Origin: Paenibacillus pinihumi DSM 23905 = JCM 16419
GTDB taxonomy: Bacteria; Bacillota; Bacilli; Paenibacillales; Paenibacillaceae
Direction: 5' to 3'
DNA: 64,000 nucleotides
Assembly (NCBI RefSeq): GCF_000422505.1
Contig: NZ_KE383866.1
Location: 124,001 to 188,000, forward strand
Shown here: positions 46,049 to 55,002 of the stretch, one piece after another
Layout: the number at the start of each line of letters is the position of its first letter
Position numbering within the stretch: position 1 is the first letter of the stretch
Translations under genes and position numbers: made by a program
The notes under the pieces: generated by a model
What the model was told of the DNA's origin: nothing
What the model saw: only the letters and a program-made list of their open reading frames with translations
Databases searched by the model: none

Positions 46049-47086
46049 CTACTGCGCAACCAAACTCTCCACGCCCTGCAGTGTCAGCTCATTGGCATAA
46101 TGGCACGCCACAAAGCGTCCGCCTCCCATATCCTGCAGCGGAGGCAGAGCCTTCTCGCACAACTCGGTGCGGTGCGGGCAGCGCGGATGAAAGTGGCAGC
46201 CAGAAGGCGGATTGGCCGGGTTAGGCACCTCGCCCTGAAGCACAATCCGCTCTACCTTCCGGTCCGGATCAGGATTCGGCACCGCCGACAGCAGCGCCTC
46301 CGAGTAAGGGTGCATCGGCCGTCTGAACAATTCTTCGGTCTCTGCCAGTTCAATGATGCGACCCAGATACATGACAGCAATGCGATCAGAAATATGCTTG
46401 ACGACAGACAGATCGTGGGAGATGAACAAATACGTAATCTCGTATTCACGCTGCAAATCTTTGAGCAGGTTAATAATTTGCGCCTGAATCGACACGTCCA
46501 GCGCAGACACAGCCTCATCACAGACAACGACTTTCGGCCTTGTCACCAGCGCTCTGGCAATCCCGATCCGCTGGCGCTGACCGCCTGAGAACGCATGCGG
46601 GTACCGTCTCAGGAAACTGTTATTCAGTCCGGTCTGCCGGGCCATCTCAATAACCCGCTCATCAATCTCGGTCTTGGACAGTCCGGATAATGCCCGAAGC
46701 GGCTCGCTAATGATATCATACACGGTCATCCGCGGATTGAGCGAAGCATACGGGTCCTGGAAAATCATCTGGATGCTCTGGCGAACCTCTTTGAACTCCT
46801 GCTGCTTTGCCTTCAGGAAGTCAATCTTTCGTCCGTCCGGCGTTTGGAAGTTAACTTGACCGGAAGTCGCCTCGATTCCTCTGGCCAGACATCTGCCAAG
46901 TGTTGTTTTGCCGCAGCCGGACTCTCCTACCAGGCTTAGCGTCTCCCCTTTGCGCAGTGCAAAAGATACGTCTGACAACGCCTTGACCGGAGCCGAGGCC
47001 TTGCGGAACAGACCGCCGCCATCCTGCGAAGGATACTCCTTGACCAGATTCTGTACGTCTACAATGATTTCTTTCATTTCCTTCAT
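46049..47086 (-). CDS. oppF: Oligopeptide-type ABC transporter ATP-binding protein (OppF-like)
   Basis: 345 residues. Walker A GESGCGKTT, signature FSGGQRQRIGIARAL, Walker B VVVCDEAVSALDVS, and the C-terminal oligopeptide-transporter motif with cysteines (PPSGCHFHPRCPHRTELC). Its ATG overlaps the OppD-like stop by four bases. Together they energise the B/C permease. The gene symbol reflects family placement; the transported solute may be a peptide or an oligosaccharide. Confidence 0.92.
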   Translation of the reverse strand: MKEMKEIIVDVQNLVKEYPSQDGGGLFRKASAPVKALSDVSFALRKGETLSLVGESGCGKTTLGRCLARGIEATSGQVNFQTPDGRKIDFLKAKQQEFKEVRQSIQMIFQDPYASLNPRMTVYDIISEPLRALSGLSKTEIDERVIEMARQTGLNNSFLRRYPHAFSGGQRQRIGIARALVTRPKVVVCDEAVSALDVSIQAQIINLLKDLQREYEITYLFISHDLSVVKHISDRIAVMYLGRIIELAETEELFRRPMHPYSEALLSAVPNPDPDRKVERIVLQGEVPNPANPPSGCHFHPRCPHRTELCEKALPPLQDMGGGRFVACHYANELTLQGVESLVAQ

Positions 47087-48111
47087 GGTTGTACGCCCCC
47101 TTCAGATCGCCCGCCATGGAGGAAGCATCTGACACTATGATTCTCTGCCAGCTGCACCTGCGGCACGTCCTGCGCATCGCACACACCAGCAATCCGGTCC
47201 TTACACCGTTCATAGAAGCCGCACATCGGCGCCCGGTTGATCGGGATTGGAACCGTCCCTTCAATTGACTCCAGACGCTCCTTGCGGCTTCCAATCATAG
47301 GGATGGAACGCAGCAGCCCTCTAGTGTAAGGGTGCTTCGGGTTATGAAAAATTTCCCTTACAGGCGCCTGCTCCACAACTTTCCCAAGATACATAACCGC
47401 AACTTCATCACACATTTCCGCCACAATCCCGAGGTCATGCGTAATGAAAATAATCGCCATCCCGAATTCCTGCTGCAATTGCTTCATCAGTTCCAGCACC
47501 TGGGCCTGAATCGTTACATCCAGCGCAGTCGTCGGCTCATCGGCAATCAGCACTTCCGGCTCACATGCGAGCGCCATTGCGATCATTGCCCGCTGCATCA
47601 TCCCGCCGGAGAACTCATGCGGATATTGATTAAAGCGCTTCTCGGGATTGGATATTCCGACCCGGCGCAAAATATCGATCGCCATCCCCTTGGCTTCCTG
47701 CTTGTTCCTCGTACGGTGCAGCAGGATAGATTCTATAATTTGGTTTCCAATCGTATAAAGTGGTGAAAAAGCCGTCATCGGCTCCTGGAAGATCATCGCG
47801 ATCTTGCTGCCGCGAATCGCCCGGATTTCCCGGCCATTCTTCTTCAGTTTCACGATATCGACATCTCCGAACCAGACGGAGCCGCTTGTCACAGCGTGCT
47901 TGGGCTGAATGCCCAGCAGCGTCTTGCCTGTAATGCTTTTTCCACAGCCGGACTCCCCGACAATGCCCAAAGTTTTACCTTTAGCTATTTGAAAACTTAC
48001 CCCGCTGACCGCCTTTAGCAGGCCGCCGTCGGAAGGCAAGTGAATATTTAAATCCTCAACGCGAAGCAAGGGATGAGCTTGCTGTTCTGCTGTCTCCGCA
48101 GCTTCTACCAT
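47083..48111 (-). CDS. oppD: Oligopeptide-type ABC transporter ATP-binding protein (OppD-like)
   Basis: 342 residues. Walker [10 protein letters not shown], signature [15 protein letters not shown], Walker [15 protein letters not shown] and the C-terminal Cys motif [16 protein letters not shown], which in this family holds an iron-sulfur or zinc-like site. Separated from the OppC-like gene by 87 bases with no clear promoter. Partner of the OppF-like ATPase. Confidence 0.92.
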   Translation of the reverse strand: MVEAAETAEQQAHPLLRVEDLNIHLPSDGGLLKAVSGVSFQIAKGKTLGIVGESGCGKSITGKTLLGIQPKHAVTSGSVWFGDVDIVKLKKNGREIRAIRGSKIAMIFQEPMTAFSPLYTIGNQIIESILLHRTRNKQEAKGMAIDILRRVGISNPEKRFNQYPHEFSGGMMQRAMIAMALACEPEVLIADEPTTALDVTIQAQVLELMKQLQQEFGMAIIFITHDLGIVAEMCDEVAVMYLGKVVEQAPVREIFHNPKHPYTRGLLRSIPMIGSRKERLESIEGTVPIPINRAPMCGFYERCKDRIAGVCDAQDVPQVQLAENHSVRCFLHGGRSEGGVQP

Positions 48112-48198
48112 AATACCCGCACCTCACCAAATTTTAATCCACTGTCTGATCTTGAGCGCAAGCGCGCATGATATTTCATTTTTTTCCGGCAGCCCCGC

Positions 48199-49344
48199 TT
48201 ATTTATATGGATCCGCTGCATCACGCAGGCCATCACCCAAGAAGTTGAACGCAAGCACAGTTATAATGACGAAGCCGAGTGGGATCAGCTTCCACGGATA
48301 CAAAGCCACGTTTTCAATTTGCTGTGCTTCCTGAAGCAGAACGCCCCAGCTCGCTGCCGGAGAGCGGATACCCAGACCAAGGAAGCTCATTGCCGTTTCG
48401 CCGATGATCATTGAAGGAATCGCCAGTGTCATCGTCACCACCAGATAGCTGAGGAAGCCCGGAATGAGATGGACAATAATAATCTTGGCGTCGCTGACGC
48501 CGGAGATTTTGGCCGCCATAACATAGTCCTCATTCCGCAAAGAGATGAATTTGCTTCGTACAACCCGGGCCAGACCCGTCCATTCGATGAATGCCATGAT
48601 GATTGTGATATAAAGAAACATTTGTACGATAGGCACCCGTGGCGGGATCGCCGCAGACAGCGCCATCCATAACGGAAGTGTAGGGAATGAACGAATAATT
48701 TCAATAATACGCTGAATTACACTGTCAATCATTCCGCCAAAATAACCGGAAATACCGCCAAAAAATAGTCCCAGCACAAAGCTGATGCCGACCCCGACGA
48801 GTGGAATCGTAAGCGATACCTGGCTTCCGAGTACAATACGGGAGAACAGGTCCCGGCCCATGCCGTCTGTACCAAACAGGAACAACCGGCCCGGATCTTC
48901 AACGCCAAATAAATGAATACTGGAAGGAATAAAGCCAAAAAGCTTATACTCCTCGCCCTTCACAAAGAACTTGATCGGGTACTTCAGCGAAGTATCCTCC
49001 ACAAACATTTTGCGGAGTGTCTCCGGGTCACGCTCAGATTTCATTCCATATACGAATGGTGTGAAGTGAAACTTGCCGTCCGTATCGATAAAATGAATGC
49101 TTGTCGGCCTGCTGTTCAAATACACACTGTCATACTTGTCCAGTCCCTGCGGTGAAATAAAATTTCCGAACAAAGCAACAACATACATAAAACCAATGAC
49201 AACCAGACTTACTTTCGCCAGCTTGTGTTTCATCAGCTTGCGCATCATCAACCGCCAGTGGGAAGCCGCATAGTGCGTTTCCTGCTGCTTTTTCCCCCTG
49301 AACAATTGTGTCCACCTGTTCAAATCGCCCAACATCGTTTTCAT
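48199..49344 (-). CDS. oppC: Oligopeptide-type ABC transporter permease (OppC-like)
   Basis: 381 residues, longer than the usual 300. Helix 1 (LAKVSLVVIGFMYVVALFGN) is followed by an extracytoplasmic insert of about 80 residues (SIHFIDTDGKFHFTPFVYGM) before the conserved LFLFGTDGMGRDLFSRIV. The cytoplasmic loop EDYVMAAKISGVSDAKIIIVH docks the ATPase. Such inserts occur in family members linked to oligosaccharide import. It starts three bases after the OppB-like stop. Confidence 0.9.
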   Translation of the reverse strand: MKTMLGDLNRWTQLFRGKKQQETHYAASHWRLMMRKLMKHKLAKVSLVVIGFMYVVALFGNFISPQGLDKYDSVYLNSRPTSIHFIDTDGKFHFTPFVYGMKSERDPETLRKMFVEDTSLKYPIKFFVKGEEYKLFGFIPSSIHLFGVEDPGRLFLFGTDGMGRDLFSRIVLGSQVSLTIPLVGVGISFVLGLFFGGISGYFGGMIDSVIQRIIEIIRSFPTLPLWMALSAAIPPRVPIVQMFLYITIIMAFIEWTGLARVVRSKFISLRNEDYVMAAKISGVSDAKIIIVHLIPGFLSYLVVTMTLAIPSMIIGETAMSFLGLGIRSPAASWGVLLQEAQQIENVALYPWKLIPLGFVIITVLAFNFLGDGLRDAADPYK

Positions 49345-49347
49345 CGA

Positions 49348-50346
49348 TCACATTCCTTTTCTCTGCATACGAATTCGAGGGTCCAGCCATACGAGCAAAA
49401 TATCCGAAATCAATGTTCCAAGTACGATACACACAGCCATGAACAAGAGCCATGTGCCAGCCAAATACATATCCTGACTGAGCAGCGCATTGTACATAAC
49501 CGGTCCTTGCGTCGGCAAGTTGAGTACAATTGCAGTAATCGTAGCCCCTGTGAAAATGGACGTCAGCGACCAGCCCAGCGTACTGACAATCGGGTTCATC
49601 GCAGCGCGTACCGGATATTTCATAATAATTTTCGCTTCGGAAAGCCCCTTCGCTCTGGCCGTCAGCATATACGGCTTCTCCATTTCTTCGAGCATTTGCC
49701 CCCGCATAACCCGGATCAGGTCACAAGTGCTCGCCGTACCGATGACGATAACAGGAATAATCATGTGTTTGAGAAAATCAATAAATTTGGCGTAAGACCA
49801 GGCCTGATCAACAAATTCAGGAGAGAATATCCCCAGCATCGGGTCGCCTACATACACATAGGAAATATACATCAGTATAATCGCCATCAAAAAGTTCGGT
49901 GTCGCCATGCCCAAAAAGCCGATGGCTGTAATCAGATAATCACCGAAGGAATACTGCTTAACCGCACTATAGATTCCTGTCGGAATCGAAAAAACATAGG
50001 TAAACAGCATGGAAACCAGGGACACGATCAATGTCAGCCCCATATATTGCGCTATAATATCGGATACCGGACGGTTAAAGGCAAGCGAGTAGCCGAAATT
50101 GCCCTCGGTAACAATTCCCCAAATCCACTTTAAATATTGCATGTACCAGGCTTGATCGAGTCCATAGGCTTCACGCATGACCTGCATGGCTGCATCATCC
50201 ATTATTTCTCCGCCAGTCGCCATTTTGGCGGCATAGGTACTAATGAAATCTCCAGGTGGAAGCTGAATAATAAAGAATACAACTATTGATATCAGCATCA
50301 CTACCGGTATCATCAACAATAATCTTCGCAGGATGTAACTAAGCAT
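49348..50346 (-). CDS. oppB: Oligopeptide-type ABC transporter permease (OppB-like)
   Basis: 332 residues with six helices. The N-terminus YILRRLLLMIPVVMLISIVV is the family signature, and the ATPase-contact loop is KPYMLTARAKGLSEAKIIMKY. It pairs with the OppC-like permease encoded next. It follows the binding-protein gene by 81 bases that hold a strong stem-loop. Confidence 0.92.
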   Translation of the reverse strand: MLSYILRRLLLMIPVVMLISIVVFFIIQLPPGDFISTYAAKMATGGEIMDDAAMQVMREAYGLDQAWYMQYLKWIWGIVTEGNFGYSLAFNRPVSDIIAQYMGLTLIVSLVSMLFTYVFSIPTGIYSAVKQYSFGDYLITAIGFLGMATPNFLMAIILMYISYVYVGDPMLGIFSPEFVDQAWSYAKFIDFLKHMIIPVIVIGTASTCDLIRVMRGQMLEEMEKPYMLTARAKGLSEAKIIMKYPVRAAMNPIVSTLGWSLTSIFTGATITAIVLNLPTQGPVMYNALLSQDMYLAGTWLLFMAVCIVLGTLISDILLVWLDPRIRMQRKGM

Positions 50347-50371
50347 AAGTTCCCTCTCTCCATAACATTAA

Positions 50372-50402
50372 AACAATGGGGGAGGACAACTCCCCCATTG
50401 TT
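50372..50402 (-). other. Stem-loop between the binding-protein and OppB-like genes
   Basis: AACAATGGGGGAG (50372-50384) pairs perfectly with CTCCCCCATTGTT (50390-50402) around a GACAA loop; TTTTAATG follows on the minus strand. It should give partial termination or stabilise the binding-protein mRNA. Confidence 0.75.
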
Positions 50403-50427
50403 GCTTCAACCAGCGTAAACGCCTGGT

Positions 50428-52413
50428 CTATTCAATATAGAATTGCTCTGGATGCGCAACGCCAATGCCTCGGAATTCATCCGCGCTAACCAGATCCGGC
50501 GCTACGTTTTTCACGTTGTTTTTCACAACTGTCAGTGTCGGCGTAGGAGCCGTGTAACCGATAATCCATTGGTTCTTCTGGTGCAGTTTAATGATTTCAT
50601 CGCTAAATTTCGCAATTTCTTCTTTGGAAGTCGAGGCTTTGATTTTATCCCAATTTTCCAGGATTTGAGCTACATCGCCTTCAGGCTTCACACCTTCTTT
50701 GCCTCCAGAAGAGGAGTACAAACCATAATGGCCGAACCATGGTGTAATAACACGCAGAGGTACAAGCTCATCCGGTCTTAATGCTACGTTTACGATGGAA
50801 ACACTCTTAATTGTAGCTGGGACTTTGTTTGCATATTTCAAATCAAAGAAGGTTCCGGAATCTACAATTTTCAGTTCCGTACGAATACCTGCTTCATGAT
50901 AATATTTGCGAAGCAGCTCGATGAATTTATCATCCTCACCTTTTTCCTGATAGATCAGGATAGACAAATCAGAACCATCAGCAAACGTTCTAAATTTATG
51001 CTGGGCATCCCACTTCAGGCCAATCTCGTCAAGAAGTTTCTCTGCACGGGCTTTGTCATACTCTACCCACTGCTTGTTCCAGCCATCCTGATAACCTGGC
51101 AAACCTTCTGATACAGACGCCTGAGCAGGTTCACCCAAGCCATTCGTAATAATTTCAGAAACTTCCTTGCGGTCTACAGCAACCGACAATGCTTCGCGGA
51201 AACGAATATCCTGGAACAATGCACGCAGTTTCGGATCTTCTGTTGTCTGGTTTAACTGTACGCCTGTGCTGGACCAAGCCGGGCTTTTCCAGGTCAGAAC
51301 GCGGTAGTTTCCTTTTTTCTCGTTTTCTTTTAATACTGTGAAATCTTTGAAATCAAATTGTCCAACTTCGATGTTTCCTGCCAGCATTCCGAGTAGCTTG
51401 TGGCTTGGATCTTGCATTTTATCAAGTACAATACGGTCGATGTATGGAAGCTGCTGCCCTTCAGAATCTGTTTTAAAGAAGTAAGGGTTGCGCTCCATAA
51501 CGAAACGGTCGCTGTTTGCATCATTTTTCGCTACCCACGGACGAAGCGTTGGGCGCTGCGGATACAGCCAGTAGTAGTAACCTGTCCAGATACCCAGTGT
51601 TTTCGTGTCGTTGAAGCCGTATTCCTTGGCTACTTCAAGCGCTTTGTCTTCGCCGATGAACTCCGGAAGAATCGTCTTGTAGTAGTGAGCCGGCGCGAAG
51701 AACCATTTGTTGTCAATCGCCAGACGCTCAAGGAATTGTACGCTTGGATGTTTGAATACTACTTTAACCGCGTAGTCATCCACTTTTGTAATTTCCGCTC
51801 TTTCCTTCTCGCCTGTTTCAGGGTTTATGGAATAGTAGCAATCATACAGGGCTTTACCGAAAGTTTCAGGGATCAGCATGTGCTCCCAGTAGAAAATAAC
51901 ATCGTCAGCAGTGAAAGGCTGGCCGTCCGACCATTTCATCCCTTCGCGCAGGTGGATCACATACTCCGTGGAGTCTGCATTTACATCAAACCCTTTTGCA
52001 ACGTTAGGCTCAACGCCTGTTCCGTCCTGCTTGAAGCGGAAAAGCGGCTCCTCGGTAATCATCTCGATTCCCCACTTGTCGTCCGGACCGTTCCATGGAT
52101 TGCGCCAATCACCGCCGTACTTACCGATGCTCTCAAAAGTCGGCTCGATCATGATGTCTTCTTTGACCGGCATCCGGTCTTCCACAGCAGGAATGGTCCC
52201 TGCCTTAACCAGCTCTTGAAGCATTGGCGCTTCTGCGAATCCTCCGGCCGATTTCTGAACCGTGTTGGTGGCCGTGGCTGTGTTTGTCTTGGTGTTCGCT
52301 GTGTTGGCTGTATTTTTGGCATTGCCTGCAAAGCATCCTGTCAAAGCAGACATCGTAATCAGCAAGCTGAGACTCATGAGAATTATTTTGTTCTTCAACC
52401 TGAAACTCCCCAT
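50428..52413 (-). CDS. ABC transporter substrate-binding lipoprotein, family 5 (OppA-like)
   Basis: 661 residues, with the lipobox SALTGC (Cys27) and an Asn/Thr linker. The mature protein has SBP_bac_5 motifs: YVIHLREGMKWSDGQPFTAD, FREALSVAVDRKEVSEII and a C-terminal LKLHQKNQWIIGYTAPTP-like region. It is about 100 residues longer than OppA; its insert NPWNGPDDKWGIEMITEEPL is seen in members found beside polysaccharide genes. It is first in the unit with the B, C, D and F genes. The Vps62-like gene ends only 56 bases upstream on the same strand. Confidence 0.9.
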   Translation of the reverse strand: MGSFRLKNKIILMSLSLLITMSALTGCFAGNAKNTANTANTKTNTATATNTVQKSAGGFAEAPMLQELVKAGTIPAVEDRMPVKEDIMIEPTFESIGKYGGDWRNPWNGPDDKWGIEMITEEPLFRFKQDGTGVEPNVAKGFDVNADSTEYVIHLREGMKWSDGQPFTADDVIFYWEHMLIPETFGKALYDCYYSINPETGEKERAEITKVDDYAVKVVFKHPSVQFLERLAIDNKWFFAPAHYYKTILPEFIGEDKALEVAKEYGFNDTKTLGIWTGYYYWLYPQRPTLRPWVAKNDANSDRFVMERNPYFFKTDSEGQQLPYIDRIVLDKMQDPSHKLLGMLAGNIEVGQFDFKDFTVLKENEKKGNYRVLTWKSPAWSSTGVQLNQTTEDPKLRALFQDIRFREALSVAVDRKEVSEIITNGLGEPAQASVSEGLPGYQDGWNKQWVEYDKARAEKLLDEIGLKWDAQHKFRTFADGSDLSILIYQEKGEDDKFIELLRKYYHEAGIRTELKIVDSGTFFDLKYANKVPATIKSVSIVNVALRPDELVPLRVITPWFGHYGLYSSSGGKEGVKPEGDVAQILENWDKIKASTSKEEIAKFSDEIIKLHQKNQWIIGYTAPTPTLTVVKNNVKNVAPDLVSADEFRGIGVAHPEQFYIE

Positions 52414-52469
52414 TCTCTACATAAGAATTATATGATTCTTGTGGTTTGAAGCTTTGTTTGGTAAACCGC

Positions 52470-53708
52470 TTAATCCAGTGCAGTTCCGTCTGTCAATGCG
52501 CCTTTTTCCTGTGGTCCGTTTGGTCCGCCAGCGAGAAGCGGTTGTCCAAAGTAGGAGCCTTGAGCCGGATTGCCGAAGCGGGCTACTGCCCAGCTATTTG
52601 GATTCGTGTAATCTTTGTTCAACCATGACGGCCAAGGGTTTCCAAGTCCGGTTCCGGTCGATTGGTATGGGTAGTATTCGAATGCCTGGATATTGTTCCA
52701 GGTATCCCATGCTGTCCCCTTGTTTGTTACGTCTGTCAATTTGACAACGACCAGATCTTTGTATACGTGTGTGCCTTCATCCTTCCACATCCCATGGGAC
52801 CCGAAAGCGGAGTGAGCAACCGGATGTGTGCCGTTAATTTTCTCCACTTCATCCCATCTGTAGACGGTTGAGAAGGAGTGGGCACCATAGAGAACCTGAA
52901 CCGGCTTCAGATAGTTCGTGTTGTTATCAACGAATTTGGCCAATCTTACGGTCACGCGTTCCCAGTCGCCTACGTGGCTGCCGACTTCAGTACCAAACAC
53001 CGTTTTGCCAAGATCGTACGGGGAAAATTGGAAGTAAACAAGATCGACATTGTTGTACTCTTTCTCCACCCAGAACGCATAGATCGGTGCATTCGCCAGA
53101 TCTCCCTTAAAGTAAGGAAGCTTGAGATCGTAAGGATTAAGATCCGTCTTCGTCTTGAATTCGTATTGGCCTGAGCTGCTGTTCAAGTAACGGTCTACAT
53201 AGGGGAAGGTATATTCGACAGAGGCCGGGAAATACACTTCGCCTTGAGCAAACCAGATTCTTGGTGCGAAGGTTTGCAGCAGTTGACGCTTGGATTGTGA
53301 ATCGTATGAATTGTTCGGAACTGCGACGCTGGTAGAATCCAGTGGAGAAATTTTTTCAACGACAAGACTTGAGGTCACATCGTTGAAGTCCGCACCCACA
53401 TAGATCGCATCTGCCGTAAATACCTTTGACGCGCCAGAGAAGTTATAGTCTTTGTACAACGTTACTTTATAGCCTGGTGCTACACGGAGCGAGGAAATCT
53501 TGTCATTGCCCACGCCCTTTTTCAAATCGTCCACATTGTAACTACCCACATCAAACTCCTGTGAGGCTCCGCCATACGGGGCGTTGTCATATACCGTTAC
53601 CGGGAGATGACCCGCCGCATTTGCATAGTCAGGCTTTACTGCAACATTAGAACTAATCAGCGCTGAAAAAAGAACAGTCAAAACCGCAAGTTTGAACGTT
53701 TTTCTCAT
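52470..53708 (-). CDS. Secreted beta-gamma-crystallin domain fused to Vps62-related domain
   Basis: 412 residues with a cleavable signal peptide (LAVLTVLFSALISSNVAVKP). Residues of about 35-120 form a beta-gamma-crystallin module (VTVYDNAPYGGASQEFDVGS, then VTLYKDYNFSGASKVFTADA), a fold that often binds calcium. Residues of about 145-400 resemble Vps62/DUF946 proteins: VDLVYFQFSPYDLG, VGSHVGDWERVTVRL, HSFSTVYRWDEVEK and HPVAHSAFGSHGMWKDEGTH give the conserved His/Asp/Glu core. Function in bacteria is unknown; related folds include plant-toxic NLP proteins. The close spacing to the following transporter gene may mean cotranscription. Confidence 0.8.
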   Translation of the reverse strand: MRKTFKLAVLTVLFSALISSNVAVKPDYANAAGHLPVTVYDNAPYGGASQEFDVGSYNVDDLKKGVGNDKISSLRVAPGYKVTLYKDYNFSGASKVFTADAIYVGADFNDVTSSLVVEKISPLDSTSVAVPNNSYDSQSKRQLLQTFAPRIWFAQGEVYFPASVEYTFPYVDRYLNSSSGQYEFKTKTDLNPYDLKLPYFKGDLANAPIYAFWVEKEYNNVDLVYFQFSPYDLGKTVFGTEVGSHVGDWERVTVRLAKFVDNNTNYLKPVQVLYGAHSFSTVYRWDEVEKINGTHPVAHSAFGSHGMWKDEGTHVYKDLVVVKLTDVTNKGTAWDTWNNIQAFEYYPYQSTGTGLGNPWPSWLNKDYTNPNSWAVARFGNPAQGSYFGQPLLAGGPNGPQEKGALTDGTALD

Positions 53709-54310
53709 TTAGCTAATCTCCTCCAACCCTATTTTTTTCATCTGAACAAAGGCTTCTTCTGCATATCGCGTTCCCTCTGATCACCTCATCCCCCCCATTT
53801 CCGTAAAATCAATTGCTGCTTGACGCATTGAAATTTAAAAAATTAGTCTCATCAACTTCCTTCTATCAATTCTGACTAAATTTAGAAAATCATGCGCGCA
53901 CAGCTGCCCGATTCCTCCTGGCTTGCAGCATTGTGTACATCATTGCATTTGCTGCCGTTTATTTTGCATCCCCTTCATATGCTGCTCTCACATCTAACGT
54001 TTCTGTGGGCTTCGTCTTATGTAATGTGAGTGTCCCGCGAATTTCCGCTCCGGACAAGCTGCAGCCGGCTCTTGCCAAATGAATAGAAATGTAAAAAATA
54101 GATCAGCCGGAATCAAGCTAACCCGAATTATATCGCTTGTTTGTCAGAAGTAATGGTTGTGGTTGTTAAAGCTATGTCAAAATTTAGAGCAATTGTATAA
54201 GAGAAATATGGTTCTGAAAGGAGATAAAGGAAGACAGTTTTTCAGGTGAAAACTAATAGATTATTGAACATTTCCAGAAGAAAAAAACGTTTGTGGGTAA
54301 GCGGTTTACT
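53709..54310. other. Gene-free stretch of about 600 bases
   Basis: No convincing gene was found. A possible minus-strand promoter for the crystallin/Vps62 gene (TTGATA, 18 bases, TAATTT) lies near 53838-53867. A purine-rich GAAAGGAGATAAAGGAAG at 54217 looks like a ribosome site but is followed only by short frames. Confidence 0.35.
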
Positions 54311-54353
54311 AAAAAAACCATCACTTCGGATGAGGATCCAAAGCAATGGTTTT
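54311..54353 (-). terminator. Terminator of the small membrane-protein gene
   Basis: AAAACCAT (54314-54321) pairs with ATGGTTTT (54346-54353), with an inner GGAT/ATCC stem; seven T residues follow on the minus strand. Confidence 0.7.
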
Positions 54354-54360
54354 GTCCAGG

Positions 54361-54846
54361 TTAAATTTGTTGATAACGTTTCATTTTACTTTTTCCGACA
54401 CTGCGAAATTTTACAAAACTTACACTTCTCCAAATTGCAATATAACTTAACGTCACCAGGTTGAATACAAACCCTAATGTGCCAGGATCAATGGAATGAA
54501 TAGTTTCCAGCAGCAAGAACCGCAACCCGAACACAATTACAAGAATGACAAAGACGGCATTATTGCGTTTAATGTACACTTTCCCATCCCCGCGTGCTTC
54601 AAAACTAGTTGTAAAAATAAGCGGAATGGATACTGCAACGCCAATCAGAACAGCGATTACGACCTGACTGCCCGTTATCGCCAGCCTCGGGTCAAGCAGT
54701 TGGGTTAAAGAAGTGGAAATATAGAGAATCGGTAAAAGCAGTGTAATTCCCGATTTACCCAGCGGCTTGTTCATTCCCCGGAATTGGCCACGGATAATCA
54801 GAATAAAAATCAGACCGGAAATAATCAGAGAAATTGTCGGGTTCAT
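54361..54846 (-). CDS. Small integral membrane protein, CcdC/DUF1453-like
   Basis: 161 residues from the ATG at 54846 (GGGAG nine bases upstream); the frame is open to 55002, but that would overlap the terminator of the preceding gene. Four to five hydrophobic segments (LIISGLIFILIIRGQFRG, GITLLLPILYISTSLTQLLD, VVIAVLIGVAVSIPLIFTTS, AVFVILVIVFGLRFLLLE) and the internal FEARGDGKVYIKRN resemble CcdC-family proteins. No cytochrome-maturation genes are nearby, so the function is open. Confidence 0.65.
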   Translation of the reverse strand: MNPTISLIISGLIFILIIRGQFRGMNKPLGKSGITLLLPILYISTSLTQLLDPRLAITGSQVVIAVLIGVAVSIPLIFTTSFEARGDGKVYIKRNNAVFVILVIVFGLRFLLLETIHSIDPGTLGFVFNLVTLSYIAIWRSVSFVKFRSVGKSKMKRYQQI

Positions 54847-54954
54847 TATGGCAGCACTCCCTTGAAAATTTATATTCCCAGTATCCCGCAAATCAGCCGC
54901 CGCGGGCAGTGAATAAAGTAACTGGATCGATATGACATTGGTCATATTGCTGGC

Positions 54955-54990
54955 AAAAAAAAGAACCGGCGGTTGGTTACCGCCGATTCT
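54955..54990 (-). terminator. Terminator of the enolase-superfamily gene
   Basis: AGAACCGGCGGT (54962-54973) pairs with ACCGCCGATTCT (54979-54990) with one mismatch; eight T residues follow on the minus strand. Confidence 0.9.
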
Positions 54991-55002
54991 TCTTCTGTTC
55001 AA

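Noticed and set aside
49225-50133. 302-codon open frame on the plus strand
   Set aside because: It lies antisense to the OppB- and OppC-like genes, is rich in His/Arg/Asn as expected for a shadow frame and has no ribosome site.
51400-52449. 349-codon open frame on the plus strand
   Set aside because: Antisense to the OppA-like gene; its composition is a reflection of that gene, and no domain is recognisable.
54246-54464. Possible 72-residue plus-strand gene with a purine-rich upstream sequence
   Set aside because: It runs through the terminator and into the antisense of the small membrane-protein gene, and has no family resemblance.
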